DNA from: Clostridiales bacterium
GTDB taxonomy: Bacteria; Bacillota; Clostridia; Oscillospirales; Oscillospiraceae
Assembly: GCA_021201185.1 (NCBI GenBank)
Contig: JAJQFJ010000017.1
Location: 1-62,508, forward strand
DNA length: 62,508 bases
Direction: 5' to 3'
Shown here: in pieces, positions 1 to 8,504 of the stretch
Layout of the letters: each line of letters begins with the position of its first letter
How positions within the stretch are numbered: the stretch's first letter is position 1
The notes under the pieces: model-generated
Seen by the model: only the letters and a program-made list of their open reading frames with translations
Database searches by the model: none
Told to the model about the DNA's origin: nothing
Program-made: the position numbers and the translations under genes

Positions 1-668
1 GCTCCGTTTCCGAAGCACAGGAAGCGGGCATAGATTTGAACCTGTTGGCTCTGGACACCCTTCCGCCCCACGTCCATCTTGCACTCAGAGGTGACGATGG
101 ATTTAATGTGGTTCGTCTTAGGCAGAGCGTTCATGTCCATATCATCGTCCACCATCAGCAGCTTGCTCTCCAGGTCGGCACGGGCGAAACGGTTCGTCTC
201 CACCTTCTGGATACTGGTTGTGTTCATGCTGGTTCCGAAGATGGCGTTCATCACCAGACCGATACGGCTCTTGCCCTCGCCGCCCTTGCCGATAAGCATG
301 AGCATCTTCTGCCCCTTGGTGGTGGGCAGCAGGCAGTAGCCCAAGTACTCCTGCACGGTGGGAATGTCCTCCTCGTACAGAAGCTCGGACATGAATTGCA
401 GCCACCTTGTGGGCGCTGGGGCATCCGGTACATACCCGACAGCCAACCGGTTCATGCAGAACTCCTTGTCCTCGGTAAACGTGCCATCCATGTGATAGGT
501 GCCGTTAGCCACATGGATACGGTCTGTTTGCAGGGGCATCGGCTCCGAGTACGCCGCCATTTTCAGAGCGTTGAACAGGTGATCTACCTTCCGTGCGACT
601 CCGGTATCCAGGTACTCGTTGATCTCATAGAAGATGTCCCGCTTGATACGGCTCTCATCTGTCACCAG
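1..668 (-). pseudogene. Phage/plasmid-type DNA primase-helicase, partial (both ends missing)
   Basis: An uninterrupted minus-strand frame runs off the left edge of the window. It reads through segments such as MSELLYEEDIPTVQEYLGYC, a Walker A-like GKGGEGKSR and LLMVDDDMDMNALPKT. These match the C-terminal D5_N/SF3 helicase region of the primase-helicases found in phages, plasmids and integrative elements, which unwind and prime element DNA. The N-terminal half is absent: around 660-690 the frame dissolves and abuts the tail of a plus-strand gene. The true length is unknown because the 3' end lies outside the window. Family assignment is fairly secure; whether the break is biological or an assembly join is not known. 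Confidence 0.6.
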
Positions 669-682
669 GCCATCCACTCTGT

Positions 683-925
683 CTGTTCCTGGAATCCTTC
701 CGGGATGAACGGGAACGGCTCGAAACCTATTGGTCTGACAGAGCGCAGTATGACGAATGGCTCGATCATCAGTTGGCCTACTATGCGCCCATCCCGCTGG
801 CTGACAGAGAGCTGGAGACATTGACGCCAGAAGAACGGATTCGCCGCAGGGATACGCTTGTGGCCCAACAGGTAGAGCAGGCAAAACAAAAAGCTGCCGG
901 TTTGGAAACCGACAGCAAAAATTAG
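683..925 (+). pseudogene. C-terminal remnant of an unidentified mobile-element gene
   Basis: From about 683 a plus-strand frame reads LFLESFRDERERLETYWSDR and continues through a charged, helix-rich stretch (DEWLDHQLAYY, TPEERIRRRDTLVAQQVEQAK) to a TAG at 923-925, just before the integrase. It has no start codon of its own and no upstream domain, so it is a gene tail cut at the same junction as the primase. I do not recognise the family. Tails like this occur in mobilisation or replication proteins of integrative elements, which is a guess from context. Confidence 0.4.
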
Positions 926-953
926 AACTGGGAGAAAGGAAGTTTGATAGTTT

Positions 954-2006
954 TTGAAATTACCCAACGGATATGGAAGCGTAAAGAAAATGTCCGGAAA
1001 GCGCAGAAAACCCTATATGGTTCGCAAGACCGCAGGCTGGAGATACGATGAGGCCAAGGATAAAATGGTGCAGGAGTATGTCATCATCGGCTATGCCGCA
1101 ACCAAGGCAGAAGGCTTACAGATGCTGGCAGAGTTCAACCAGAATCCCTTTGATGTTAAAGCCTCGAAAGTCACTTTCCAGGAGGTTTACGAGCTGTGGT
1201 CGAAGTCCAAATATCCGACCATATCCAAATCCAACGTTCACGGTTACGAAGCCTCTTACCGGGTGTGCGGAACCCTTTACAACAAGATCTTCAAGGAGAT
1301 CAGGCTTGCAGATTTGCAGTTTGTTGTGGACACCTGCGGGAAAAACTACCCGACCCTCAAGAAGCTGAAAGGGCTGTTCAATCAGCTATACAGCTATGCG
1401 ATGAAAAATGACATCTGCAACAAGGATTATTCCGAGTATGTAGACATCCTTCGCTACAAGGATAAGAACCCCGACAAGCGTGACCGCAGCAAGTTCACGA
1501 AGCAGGAGATCGACCGGCTGTGGACGCTGAAAGACGACCCCTACTACCAGATCGTGCTGATGCTGATCTACAGCGGCTGCCGTATCTCCGAGCTGCTTGA
1601 TTTGAAGAAGGCGGATGTTCACCTGGAGGAGCAGTACTTCGACGTTATCAGCAGTAAGACAGAAAACGGTATCCGTAAGGTACCCATCGCAGACAAGGCG
1701 CTTCCATTTTACCAGGCTTGGTATGAGAACTCTACTTGCGAGTACCTCCTGCACACGCCGGAACAGAAGTACTTTGCGTATCGCAACTATTATGACAGCT
1801 ATTGGACCCCGCTGATGGAGCAGCTTGGGTTTGCGCATAAGCCGCACGACACCCGGCATACCTGTATCTCCATGCTGGCGGAGGCCCATGTAGACCAGAC
1901 CATGATCAAGAAGATCGTGGGCCACTCAGGAGCCATGACACTGGCTGAGCGGGTCTACACCCATCTGGACATCCGGGCGCTGGTTGACGCAATCAACCAA
2001 ATCTGA
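954..2006 (+). CDS. Tyrosine-type site-specific integrase
   Basis: A 350-residue phage-family integrase that would excise and insert the element at its left. The N-terminus is an Arm/SAM-like DNA-binding part and the C-terminus is the catalytic domain. Visible catalytic residues are Arg210 (GCRISELL), His298 and Arg301 (HDTRH), His324 (GHSG) and the nucleophile Tyr335 (YTHLD), so it appears intact. The start is TTG at 954, preceded by a GGGAGAAAGGAAG ribosome site about 13 nt upstream. It is transcribed toward the 3' end of rpsI, 245 bp away, which suggests that the attachment site is in or beside rpsI. Confidence 0.9.
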   Translation: MKLPNGYGSVKKMSGKRRKPYMVRKTAGWRYDEAKDKMVQEYVIIGYAATKAEGLQMLAEFNQNPFDVKASKVTFQEVYELWSKSKYPTISKSNVHGYEASYRVCGTLYNKIFKEIRLADLQFVVDTCGKNYPTLKKLKGLFNQLYSYAMKNDICNKDYSEYVDILRYKDKNPDKRDRSKFTKQEIDRLWTLKDDPYYQIVLMLIYSGCRISELLDLKKADVHLEEQYFDVISSKTENGIRKVPIADKALPFYQAWYENSTCEYLLHTPEQKYFAYRNYYDSYWTPLMEQLGFAHKPHDTRHTCISMLAEAHVDQTMIKKIVGHSGAMTLAERVYTHLDIRALVDAINQI

Positions 2007-2047
2007 TTCAGAATGGAACAGGCAAGAAGAAATGCGCCAAATAGAAA

Positions 2048-2083
2048 ACAGGAGATGTTCTCCTGATGGAAAACATCTCCTGT
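2048..2083. repeat. 12-bp perfect inverted repeat after the integrase
   Basis: ACAGGAGATGTT at 2048-2059 is the exact complement of AACATCTCCTGT at 2072-2083, with a 12-nt loop. There is no T-tract, so it is either a weak integrase terminator or part of the recombination site. Confidence 0.5.
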
Positions 2084-2188
2084 CTGATTGGCTTTTGGAG
2101 GCTGTGATTTTTGTTTCCTACCCGCTTCCTACCTGCTCCCTGTTCAAGAACACGGGAGACGATACAGGACACCTCACAGCCACATAAA

Positions 2189-2260
2189 CAAGCGATTTCC
2201 CGCAAAAGGACGCCCAAAGACGTACTGAGAAGCGGTGAAAAATCTGTTGATTATCGCTTG
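2189..2260. repeat. Inverted CAAGCGAT/ATCGCTTG arms flanking the rpsI stop
   Basis: CAAGCGAT at 2189-2196 and ATCGCTTG at 2253-2260 are inverted copies 56 bp apart. The right arm lies inside the last codons of rpsI. Position and symmetry suit an integrase core/arm site at the element-chromosome junction, but no second junction is visible in the window to confirm this. Confidence 0.3.
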
Positions 2261-2655
2261 CTGAACTGGGGGGCGCGGCGGGCGGCCTTGAGACCGTATT
2301 TCTTCCGCTCCTTCATACGAGGATCGCGGGTCAGGAAACCGGCCTTCTTCAGGGCGCCACGATAATCGGGGTTGATCTCCAGCAGGGCGCGGGCGATGCC
2401 GTGGCGGAGCGCGCCGGCCTGTCCGCTGACGCCGCCGCCGGAGACGGTGGCCACCACGTCCACCTTGCCCACGGTGTCGGTGAGGACCAGGGGCTGACGG
2501 GTGATGAGCTTCAGGGTGTCCAGGCCGAAGTAATCGTCGATATCCCGGCCGTTGATGGTGATGGAGCCGGTGCCGCCCTCATACAGGCGGACCCGGGCGA
2601 CAGAGGACTTACGACGGCCAGTGCCGTACACATAGGGCTTCTTGCTCTGATACAT
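2251..2655 (-). CDS. rpsI: 30S ribosomal protein S9
   Basis: The 134-residue product ends in the family hallmark basic tail ([17 protein letters not shown]), which reaches into the ribosomal P site. It also has the conserved [15 protein letters not shown] start and the [19 protein letters not shown] core. Full length. It is the second gene of the rplM-rpsI operon, 16 nt after rplM. An integrase gene converges on its 3' end, a known chromosomal target for some integrative elements. No clear terminator follows the stop, which is consistent with the original downstream sequence having been displaced. Confidence 0.98.
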   Translation of the reverse strand: MYQSKKPYVYGTGRRKSSVARVRLYEGGTGSITINGRDIDDYFGLDTLKLITRQPLVLTDTVGKVDVVATVSGGGVSGQAGALRHGIARALLEINPDYRGALKKAGFLTRDPRMKERKKYGLKAARRAPQFSKR

Positions 2656-2671
2656 CTTCGATTACCTCCCC

Positions 2672-3097
2672 TTATTCCACAACGATGGGCTTCTGGGCCT
2701 CGTGGCCGTGCTCGGCGCCCTTGTAGACGCGGAGGCGGCGCAGGCAGGCATCGCCGATGCTGTTCTTGGGCAGCATACCCTTGACTGCCAGCTCCATGGC
2801 GAACTCCGGGCGCTTGGCCATCAGGGTCTTGTACTGGATCTCCTTCAGACCGCCGGTCCAGCCGGAGTGGTGACGGCAGTACTTCTGAGTGGGCTTGTTG
2901 CCGGTGAGGACCGCCTTATCGGCGTTGATGATGATGACGAAATCACCGGTATCCACATGGGGGGTGAAATCGGGCTTGACCTTGCCCCGGAGAATGTCAG
3001 CGGCGGCAACGGCGGTCTTGCCCAGGGGCTTTCCGGCGGCGTCCAGCACATACCACTTGCGGACGACGTCCTCTTTTTTAGCCATATAGGTGGACAT
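2672..3097 (-). CDS. rplM: 50S ribosomal protein L13
   Basis: The 141-residue L13 is an early assembly protein of the large subunit. Conserved segments include [34 protein letters not shown] and [21 protein letters not shown] chose the start [10 protein letters not shown] at 3097 because a GGAGG site lies 7 nt upstream and the length then matches the family; a longer frame exists but precedes the ribosome site. It is first in the operon with rpsI and is driven by the strong promoter at 3187-3215. Confidence 0.97.
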   Translation of the reverse strand: MSTYMAKKEDVVRKWYVLDAAGKPLGKTAVAAADILRGKVKPDFTPHVDTGDFVIIINADKAVLTGNKPTQKYCRHHSGWTGGLKEIQYKTLMAKRPEFAMELAVKGMLPKNSIGDACLRRLRVYKGAEHGHEAQKPIVVE

Positions 3098-3186
3098 ATG
3101 AGAACCTCCAAACGTTCTTCTCGTATAAAAATAACCTGCAATACGCCGATTGTGAGTGGGAAAGGCCACAAAACAGCGCAGGTATA

Positions 3187-3215
3187 TTTATAGCACGCCG
3201 CGGGTTTCCTGTCAA
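3187..3215 (-). promoter_or_regulatory. Sigma-A promoter of rplM-rpsI
   Basis: On the minus strand TTGACA (3215-3210) is followed after exactly 17 nt by TATAAA (3192-3187). The leader to rplM is about 85 nt, long enough for an autoregulatory L13 leader, although I could not recognise a specific fold. Confidence 0.8.
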
Positions 3216-3319
3216 CAGGAAATTTGATTTAGCCCGGCAAATTCTTTCAAAATCGGCCAAATACTCGCGTATGCTCTTGATTTCTCGTTTTCATTTTTCA
3301 AAATTTCTTCCTTTGGCTC

Positions 3320-3580
3320 CTAGATGCCGGGCAAAAGGCTCCACCGGAGCATCAGCAGCAGCCCCAGACCGGCAGGCCCCAGCAGCCCCAGCACCAGGGA
3401 ATTGAACAGATTGACCCCCAGACCCATCCCCAGCCAGCTCCCCGCCGGGGCGGCCAGTGCCAGGAAAAGTCCGCCAGCCGCCGTCCGGCAGAGCAGCCGA
3501 AATAGGGGACGGGCGGCCCGGCGAAAGGCCAGGACCCCGCAGCCCAGGGCCAAAACGGGGACGAGCAGCTCCAGCGTCAT
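3320..3580 (-). CDS. bofA: BofA-family protein (pro-sigma-K processing inhibitor-like)
   Basis: An 86-residue membrane protein with two or three hydrophobic segments and the family-typical GVNLFNSLVLGLLGPAGLGLLL C-terminal region (compare GVNxxNALVVGxLGxPG). In Bacillus, BofA holds the SpoIVFB protease inactive in the forespore outer membrane until sigma-K is needed. The start at 3580 (MTLELLVPV) is set by GAGGAG 10 nt upstream; a frame six codons longer lacks that spacing. It stands alone, upstream of and divergent from the LytTR system, and supports a spore-forming host. Confidence 0.75.
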   Translation of the reverse strand: MTLELLVPVLALGCGVLAFRRAARPLFRLLCRTAAGGLFLALAAPAGSWLGMGLGVNLFNSLVLGLLGPAGLGLLLMLRWSLLPGI

Positions 3581-3598
3581 GACAGACCATCTCCTCAC

Positions 3599-4104
3599 AT
3601 CGGCGCTCTGTTATATGCTGCTCTATTATATAAGGATACTGCCGGAAAAATGTGCCAGGGGCGTCAGGTGCATAGCCGGACGCAGACGGGGCAGAATGAT
3701 ACCAGCAGGCGGCGAGGCGGCGGAGAGGGACGAAACCTCACCGTGGAACGCCGGGCCGGACGGGGGCAGGAGCCGCTGTCAGGCTCAGCGCCCATCGCCC
3801 CCGTCTGTGAAATAGGCCACAGGAGCGCAGACAGAGAAGAGAGCCGCGCTCCGGGCTGCAAATCAGAGGGATGTTCCTGTTCCGTTGAAGCGGCAGCCCC
3901 GGCCACCGGCGCAGTCATTCGCAGTCCTATGCGGGTGACTGCGCCTTGGATGTTTTGGGGGGAATTGGGTGCGTTTCTGAAAATCCAGGCCCAGCTTTTT
4001 CCACATTTCTATTCTCTTTTTCGCCAAGCTCTGCTATAATACTGTAAAATGGTTTGAAATACCGTCCGGCCCATGGGCGGCGAGCAGGAAGGGAGGACGG
4101 CCAT
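3599..4104. other. Long non-coding, structured intergenic region
   Basis: I see no convincing gene here; the open frames have no ribosome sites and unlike composition. It holds two strong inverted repeats: GACGGGGGC/GCCCCCGTC (about 3759-3806) with an inner GAGCC/GGCTC, and GGCGCAGTCA (3908-3917) with TGACTGCGCC (3936-3945), which encloses a second CGCA/TGCG stem. TATAAT at 4035-4040 preceded by TGC (extended -10) probably starts the LytTR operon. A small structured RNA is possible. Confidence 0.45.
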
Positions 4105-4812
4105 ATGCTGCGAGTTGCGGTGGCAGAGGACGAGCAGAGCTATCGGGAGCAGACGGAGCGCTATCTGAACCGGTATGCCGAAACCCGTTCCCAGCCGCTG
4201 GAGGTCGTTTTCTTCAGCAGCGGCGTGGAGCTGATCCAGAGCGAGGACAGAGGCTTTGATATCATGCTGCTGGACATCAAAATGCCGGATATGGACGGGA
4301 TGAAGGTGGCGGAGCTGATCCGCCGGTACGACGAGCAGGTGGTCATCATGTTCATCACCCAGATGGCCCAGTTCGCCATCGACGGCTACTCCGTGGGTGC
4401 GCTGGACTTTCTGGTCAAGCCGGTACAGTACGATACCTTTGCCCTGAAATTTGACCGGGCGGTGGAGCGGGCAAAGAACCGCACCGGCGGCACAGTAACT
4501 CTTCCCCTCCCCGGCGGGCTCCGCCGACTGAACACCCGGGACATCTTCTATGTGGAGATCCAGAACCACATGCTTCACTACCACACCCGGAGCGGGGAAT
4601 ATGTGTTCCGGGGCACCATGCAGAGCGCTGAGGCGGAGCTGACCCCCTATCACTTTGCCCGGTGCAACCACTGGTACCTGGTGAATCTGGCCCACGTCTC
4701 CGAGGTGAATCGGGACGTGGTGACGGTGGCGGGGAGCAAGCTGGAGATCAGCCGCCGGAACAAGGCGTCGTTCCTGGAGGCAGTGACCAGCTACGTGGGA
4801 GGCAACACATGA
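4105..4812 (+). CDS. LytTR-family response regulator
   Basis: A 235-residue cytoplasmic regulator. The receiver domain (about 1-120) has the acidic pair at Glu9-Asp10, phospho-acceptor Asp57 (LLDIKMPDMDG) and Lys105 (FLVKP). The C-terminal LytTR DNA-binding domain (about 135-232) contains the typical FYVEIQNHMLHYHTRSGEY and NHWYLVNLAHVSEV motifs, as in AgrA. The start at 4105 is set by GGGAGG 9 nt upstream. It overlaps the kinase gene by ATGA, so the two are translationally coupled. Targets are unknown. Confidence 0.93.
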   Translation: MLRVAVAEDEQSYREQTERYLNRYAETRSQPLEVVFFSSGVELIQSEDRGFDIMLLDIKMPDMDGMKVAELIRRYDEQVVIMFITQMAQFAIDGYSVGALDFLVKPVQYDTFALKFDRAVERAKNRTGGTVTLPLPGGLRRLNTRDIFYVEIQNHMLHYHTRSGEYVFRGTMQSAEAELTPYHFARCNHWYLVNLAHVSEVNRDVVTVAGSKLEISRRNKASFLEAVTSYVGGNT

Positions 4813-6113
4813 CCCCTGCGCTGACGGTCTTTGCCGACGTCCTGCCGGAGTGCATCCTCCGGTGGCTGGTATGTGTTATTTATCTCTATCCTCTCCCCCG
4901 GAGAAAGGGATTCGGCCCGGGGGCGGCGGCCTGGCTGGCGGGTCAGCTGCTGCTGGAGTGGGGGCTTGCCCTGGCGGCGTCCACCTCGGTGGCGGCGTAC
5001 CTGTGGTCCCTGGTGTTGCTGGCCGTGGGCTGGCTGATGGGCCTGAGCTGCACCACTGCAAAGCCGGGGGTGGCGCTGTATTTTGCCATCTGGTCGTGCT
5101 GCACCGGCTCTCTGCTCTATGAGATCTGGCAGATGCTCTGCCAGTACCTGCCCGGCCTCCGGGCGGAGACCTCCCTGGCCCAGCTGGGGCTGCTACTCCT
5201 GCTGACAGTTGCGGTGTGCGTGGCCCTGGGGCTGACGGTGGATCGGTGGTTGCCGGTCTATGAGACCCGGCACGTGGGGCCCCGGCAGCTGACCTCCGCC
5301 ATCCTCCTGTACCTGCTTTTTGGCGGACTGTGGACGGCGGCCTATCAGGGGGGTGCGCTGAACCCCCAGGGGACCATCGGCGTCCTGCTCCTGTTGTGCC
5401 AGATCTACTGTCTGACCATCCTCTATCTCCAGACCTCTCTGTTCCAGAAAAGCGCCATCCGCCACGAGCTGGAGACCATGAACCGGATGTGGCACCAGCA
5501 GGCGGAGCAGTACCGGCTCTCCAAGGAAAACATCGCCCTCATCAACCGCAAGTGCCATGATCTGAAGCATCAGGTGGCCGCCATGCGTACCATGGAGGGG
5601 AGCGAGCAGCGGGAGCAGTACATCCGGGAGATCGAGGACTCGGTGCGCATCTACGACGCCGCCGTCCGGACGAACAACGAGACCCTGGACACGGTCCTCA
5701 CAGAGAAGAGCCTCCTGTGCGAGGCCAACGAGATCAGCATCAACTGCGTGGCCGACGGCTCCAGCCTGGGCTTTATGGACCCGGTGGACCTGTACACCGT
5801 CATGGGCAACGCTCTGGACAACGCCATCGAGGCGGTGCGCAAATGCGAGACCAAGGAGCTGCGGGTCATCGACGTGCTGGTCCACGTCCGGCAGCGATTC
5901 TTGGTCATCAGCGTCACCAACCCCCTCCAGGAGGAGCTGACCTTCCGGGACGGGCTCCCCGTCTCCGTCAAGCCCAAAAACGGCTACCACGGGTATGGAT
6001 TGAAGAGCATCCGCCACACCGCCCGGAAATACGGCGGCGAGATGACGGTGGCCACCGAGGGAGGCTGCTTCTCCCTGCGCATCTCCATCCCCCTGCCGGA
6101 GGACAGCAAATGA
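4809..6113 (+). CDS. GHKL sensor histidine kinase (AgrC-like)
   Basis: A 434-residue membrane kinase with about six N-terminal transmembrane helices (residues 10-205), then a linker with CHDLKHQV carrying the likely phospho-His. The GHKL ATPase domain has the N box NALDNAIEA and the G-rich GYHGYGLKSI. This layout is typical of kinases paired with LytTR regulators that sense peptides or envelope state. The start is the ATG inside the ATGA overlap with the preceding regulator. A 14-bp terminator hairpin follows directly. Confidence 0.93.
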   Translation: MTPALTVFADVLPECILRWLVCVIYLYPLPRRKGFGPGAAAWLAGQLLLEWGLALAASTSVAAYLWSLVLLAVGWLMGLSCTTAKPGVALYFAIWSCCTGSLLYEIWQMLCQYLPGLRAETSLAQLGLLLLLTVAVCVALGLTVDRWLPVYETRHVGPRQLTSAILLYLLFGGLWTAAYQGGALNPQGTIGVLLLLCQIYCLTILYLQTSLFQKSAIRHELETMNRMWHQQAEQYRLSKENIALINRKCHDLKHQVAAMRTMEGSEQREQYIREIEDSVRIYDAAVRTNNETLDTVLTEKSLLCEANEISINCVADGSSLGFMDPVDLYTVMGNALDNAIEAVRKCETKELRVIDVLVHVRQRFLVISVTNPLQEELTFRDGLPVSVKPKNGYHGYGLKSIRHTARKYGGEMTVATEGGCFSLRISIPLPEDSK

Positions 6114-6123
6114 ATCAAGGCCC

Positions 6124-6157
6124 ATTGCCGGAGCAGGCCCCCTGCTCCGGCAATTTT
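6124..6157 (+). terminator. Intrinsic terminator of the LytTR/GHKL operon
   Basis: A perfect 14-bp stem (6124-6137 with 6141-6154) with a CCC loop is followed by a T run to 6157. Confidence 0.92.
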
Positions 6158-6421
6158 TCGCTTTTCGGCAGAAATTTCCAAAAGAAAAACAACAAAACAT
6201 TTGAAAAGTGGTTGCAACTTTTGGAAAACGGGTGTAAAATATAAAAACAGATGTCCGGTGTGTGCCGCGGGGGCGGGGAGGAGCGGTGACCACTTACGCC
6301 AGAAAAGCAACCACTTAGTCAAATTCGCAACACAAAGGTCTGTAAATTGTGTATGATAAGAGGAGCAACCGGACGGCAAAAATTGTGCGAAACGTTCATG
6401 ACACGGTTTGGAGGGGCAGAA
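6158..6421 (+). promoter_or_regulatory. Upstream region of the GH2 gene: promoter and operator-like repeats
   Basis: TTGCAA (6212-6217), a 17-nt gap and TAAAAT (6235-6240) form a good promoter. The -35 box is embedded in AAGTGGTTGC (6206-6215), whose exact inverse GCAACCACTT lies at 6307-6316, and a third ACCACTTA occurs at 6289-6296. The repeats look like binding sites for a regulator controlling the glycosidase locus. Confidence 0.6.
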
Positions 6422-8344
6422 ATGAGAAAAATCATCAACATCAACAAGAATTGGCAGTTTACCGGGCCGAAAGGTGATACGGTGGCGGTAGACCTGCCCC
6501 ACACCTGGAACAACATCGACGGTCAGGACGGCGGAAACGATTACATCCGCAGCGTCTTTACCTACAAACACACCTTTGAAAAACCCGCCTTCGACGCCGT
6601 CGACGAGCTGGTCTATCTTCAGTTCAAGGGGGTCAACTCCAGCTGTGTGGTGACCCTGAACGGCCAGGAGATCTGCTCCCACGACGGCGGCTACTCCACC
6701 TTCCGGAAGGACATCACCGGTCTGCTCCAGGCGGAGAACCTGCTGGAGCTGGCGGTGGACAACCGGGTCAACGACAAGGTCTATCCCCAGAAGGCGGACT
6801 TCACCTTCTACGGCGGCATCTACCGGGACGTGGACCTGCTGGTGGTGAACAGGGCCCATTTCGACCTGGATTACTTCGGCGGCCCGGGCCTGCAGATCAC
6901 CCCCACCGTAGAGGACAAGAACGGCAAGGTCCAGGTGGTCAGCTATCCTGTGGGCGACTTTGACCAGGTGAAGGTCAGCCTGACCGACGCCTCCGGGGCC
7001 GAGGTGGCCCAGGGCGAGGGCAAGGACGTCACCCTCATCATCCCCAACGCCCACCTGTGGGACGGCGTGAAGGACCCCTACCTGTACAGCGCCACCGTCA
7101 CCCTGTACAAGGGCGGCAAGGCGGTGGACGAGGCGTCCGCCCGCTTCGGCGTGCGCAGCTTCTATGTGGACCCGAAGAAGGGCTTCTTCCTCAACGGCCG
7201 CTCCTATCCTCTCCGCGGCGTCAGCCGTCACCAGGACCGGAGAGGCCTGGGCAACGCCATCACCAAGGAAATGCACAAGGAGGATATGGACCTCATCTGC
7301 GAGATGGGCTGCAACACCATCCGTCTGGCCCACTATCAGCACGACCAGTACTTCTATGACCTGTGCGACGAGCGGGGCATGGTGGTCTGGGCGGAGATCC
7401 CCTACATCAGCGAGCATATGCCCAACGGCCGGGAGAACACCATCAGCCAGATGAAGGAGCTGATTACCCAGAACTACAACCACGCCTGCATCGTCTGCTG
7501 GGGCGTCTCCAACGAGATTACCATCAGCACCAAGGACAAGGCGGACATGCTGGATAACCACCACGTCCTCAATGACCTGTGCCACAAGATGGACCCCACC
7601 CGCTTCACCACCCTGGCCTGCTATGCCATGTGCGGCCCCTTCAACAAGGTGGCCCATATCACCGACGTGGTGAGCTGGAACCTGTATCTGGGCTGGTATG
7701 TGCCGGGCCTGTTCCTCAACGACCTGTGGGTGGACTTTTTCCACGCGGTCTATCCCAACCGTGCCCTGGGTTATTCCGAGTACGGCGCAGAGGGCATGCC
7801 CAACCTCCACTCCTCTCACCCCAAGCGGGGCGACCACACCGAGGAGTATCAGGCGATCTACCACGAGTACCTGCTGGAGTTCATCAACAAGCGCCCCTGG
7901 ATGTGGGCCACCCACGTCTGGAATATGTTTGACTTTGCCGCCGACGCCAGAGACCAGGGCGGCGAGCCGGGCATGAACCACAAGGGCCTGGTGACCTTCG
8001 ACCGCAAGACCAAGAAGGACAGCTTCTATCTCTACAAGGCCTGGTGGAGCGACGATCCCTTTGTCCACCTCTGCTCCAAGCGGTATGTGGACCGGGTGGA
8101 GAGCGAGACTACCGTGAAGGTCTACTCCAACCAGCCGGAGGTCGCCCTCTATGTGGACGGCAAGCTAGTGGAGAAGAAGAGCGGGAGCCATGTGTTCACC
8201 TTCACCGTCGCCATCACCGGACAGCACGAGATCCGTGCCGTGGCCGGCGACCAGGAGGACACCTCCGTCATCCACAAGGTGGATACGCCCAACCCGGCCT
8301 ACACCCTCAGCGCCAAGAGCAGCAACAGCGCCAACTGGGTGTGA
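6422..8344 (+). CDS. Glycoside hydrolase family 2 (beta-galactosidase/glucuronidase type)
   Basis: A 640-residue intracellular enzyme without a signal peptide that hydrolyses beta-linked sugars. The order is a sugar-binding jelly roll (about 20-165, DLPHTWNNIDGQDG), an immunoglobulin-like domain, a TIM barrel and a short C-terminal Ig-like domain. The acid/base Glu365 lies in VSNE and the nucleophile Glu453 in YSEYGAEG. The GVSRHQDRRGLG strand entry resembles LacZ-type members. The start at 6422 has GGAGGGG 7 nt upstream. It leads a locus with GH3 and a GPH symporter, so it probably acts on imported oligosaccharides. The exact substrate cannot be told. Confidence 0.92.
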   Translation: MRKIININKNWQFTGPKGDTVAVDLPHTWNNIDGQDGGNDYIRSVFTYKHTFEKPAFDAVDELVYLQFKGVNSSCVVTLNGQEICSHDGGYSTFRKDITGLLQAENLLELAVDNRVNDKVYPQKADFTFYGGIYRDVDLLVVNRAHFDLDYFGGPGLQITPTVEDKNGKVQVVSYPVGDFDQVKVSLTDASGAEVAQGEGKDVTLIIPNAHLWDGVKDPYLYSATVTLYKGGKAVDEASARFGVRSFYVDPKKGFFLNGRSYPLRGVSRHQDRRGLGNAITKEMHKEDMDLICEMGCNTIRLAHYQHDQYFYDLCDERGMVVWAEIPYISEHMPNGRENTISQMKELITQNYNHACIVCWGVSNEITISTKDKADMLDNHHVLNDLCHKMDPTRFTTLACYAMCGPFNKVAHITDVVSWNLYLGWYVPGLFLNDLWVDFFHAVYPNRALGYSEYGAEGMPNLHSSHPKRGDHTEEYQAIYHEYLLEFINKRPWMWATHVWNMFDFAADARDQGGEPGMNHKGLVTFDRKTKKDSFYLYKAWWSDDPFVHLCSKRYVDRVESETTVKVYSNQPEVALYVDGKLVEKKSGSHVFTFTVAITGQHEIRAVAGDQEDTSVIHKVDTPNPAYTLSAKSSNSANWV

Positions 8345-8504
8345 TCTGACCTGTCTATTACATTCCGCCCTTCGATGGAGGAGGCTGGCGGGTGTAGATA
8401 GAGCGGCGCTCCCCAGACGCAGGAGCGGGAGCGCTGCCATATTTCAGAAAGGGGGAACCTGACTGCGTTCCAAAACGATTTCACATACTTTTATGGAGGG
8501 AGAC

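Noticed and set aside
36..824. Plus-strand open frame across the primase region
   Set aside because: The minus strand there encodes recognisable primase-helicase motifs, and the plus frame is anti-parallel to them.
3098..3190. Known L13 leader RNA upstream of rplM
   Set aside because: Length and position fit, but I could not identify the family's conserved stems by eye.
5984..8068. Minus-strand open frame of about 690 codons opposite GH2
   Set aside because: It spans a strong terminator and a promoter of the plus strand and has no domain. It is an artefact of GC bias.
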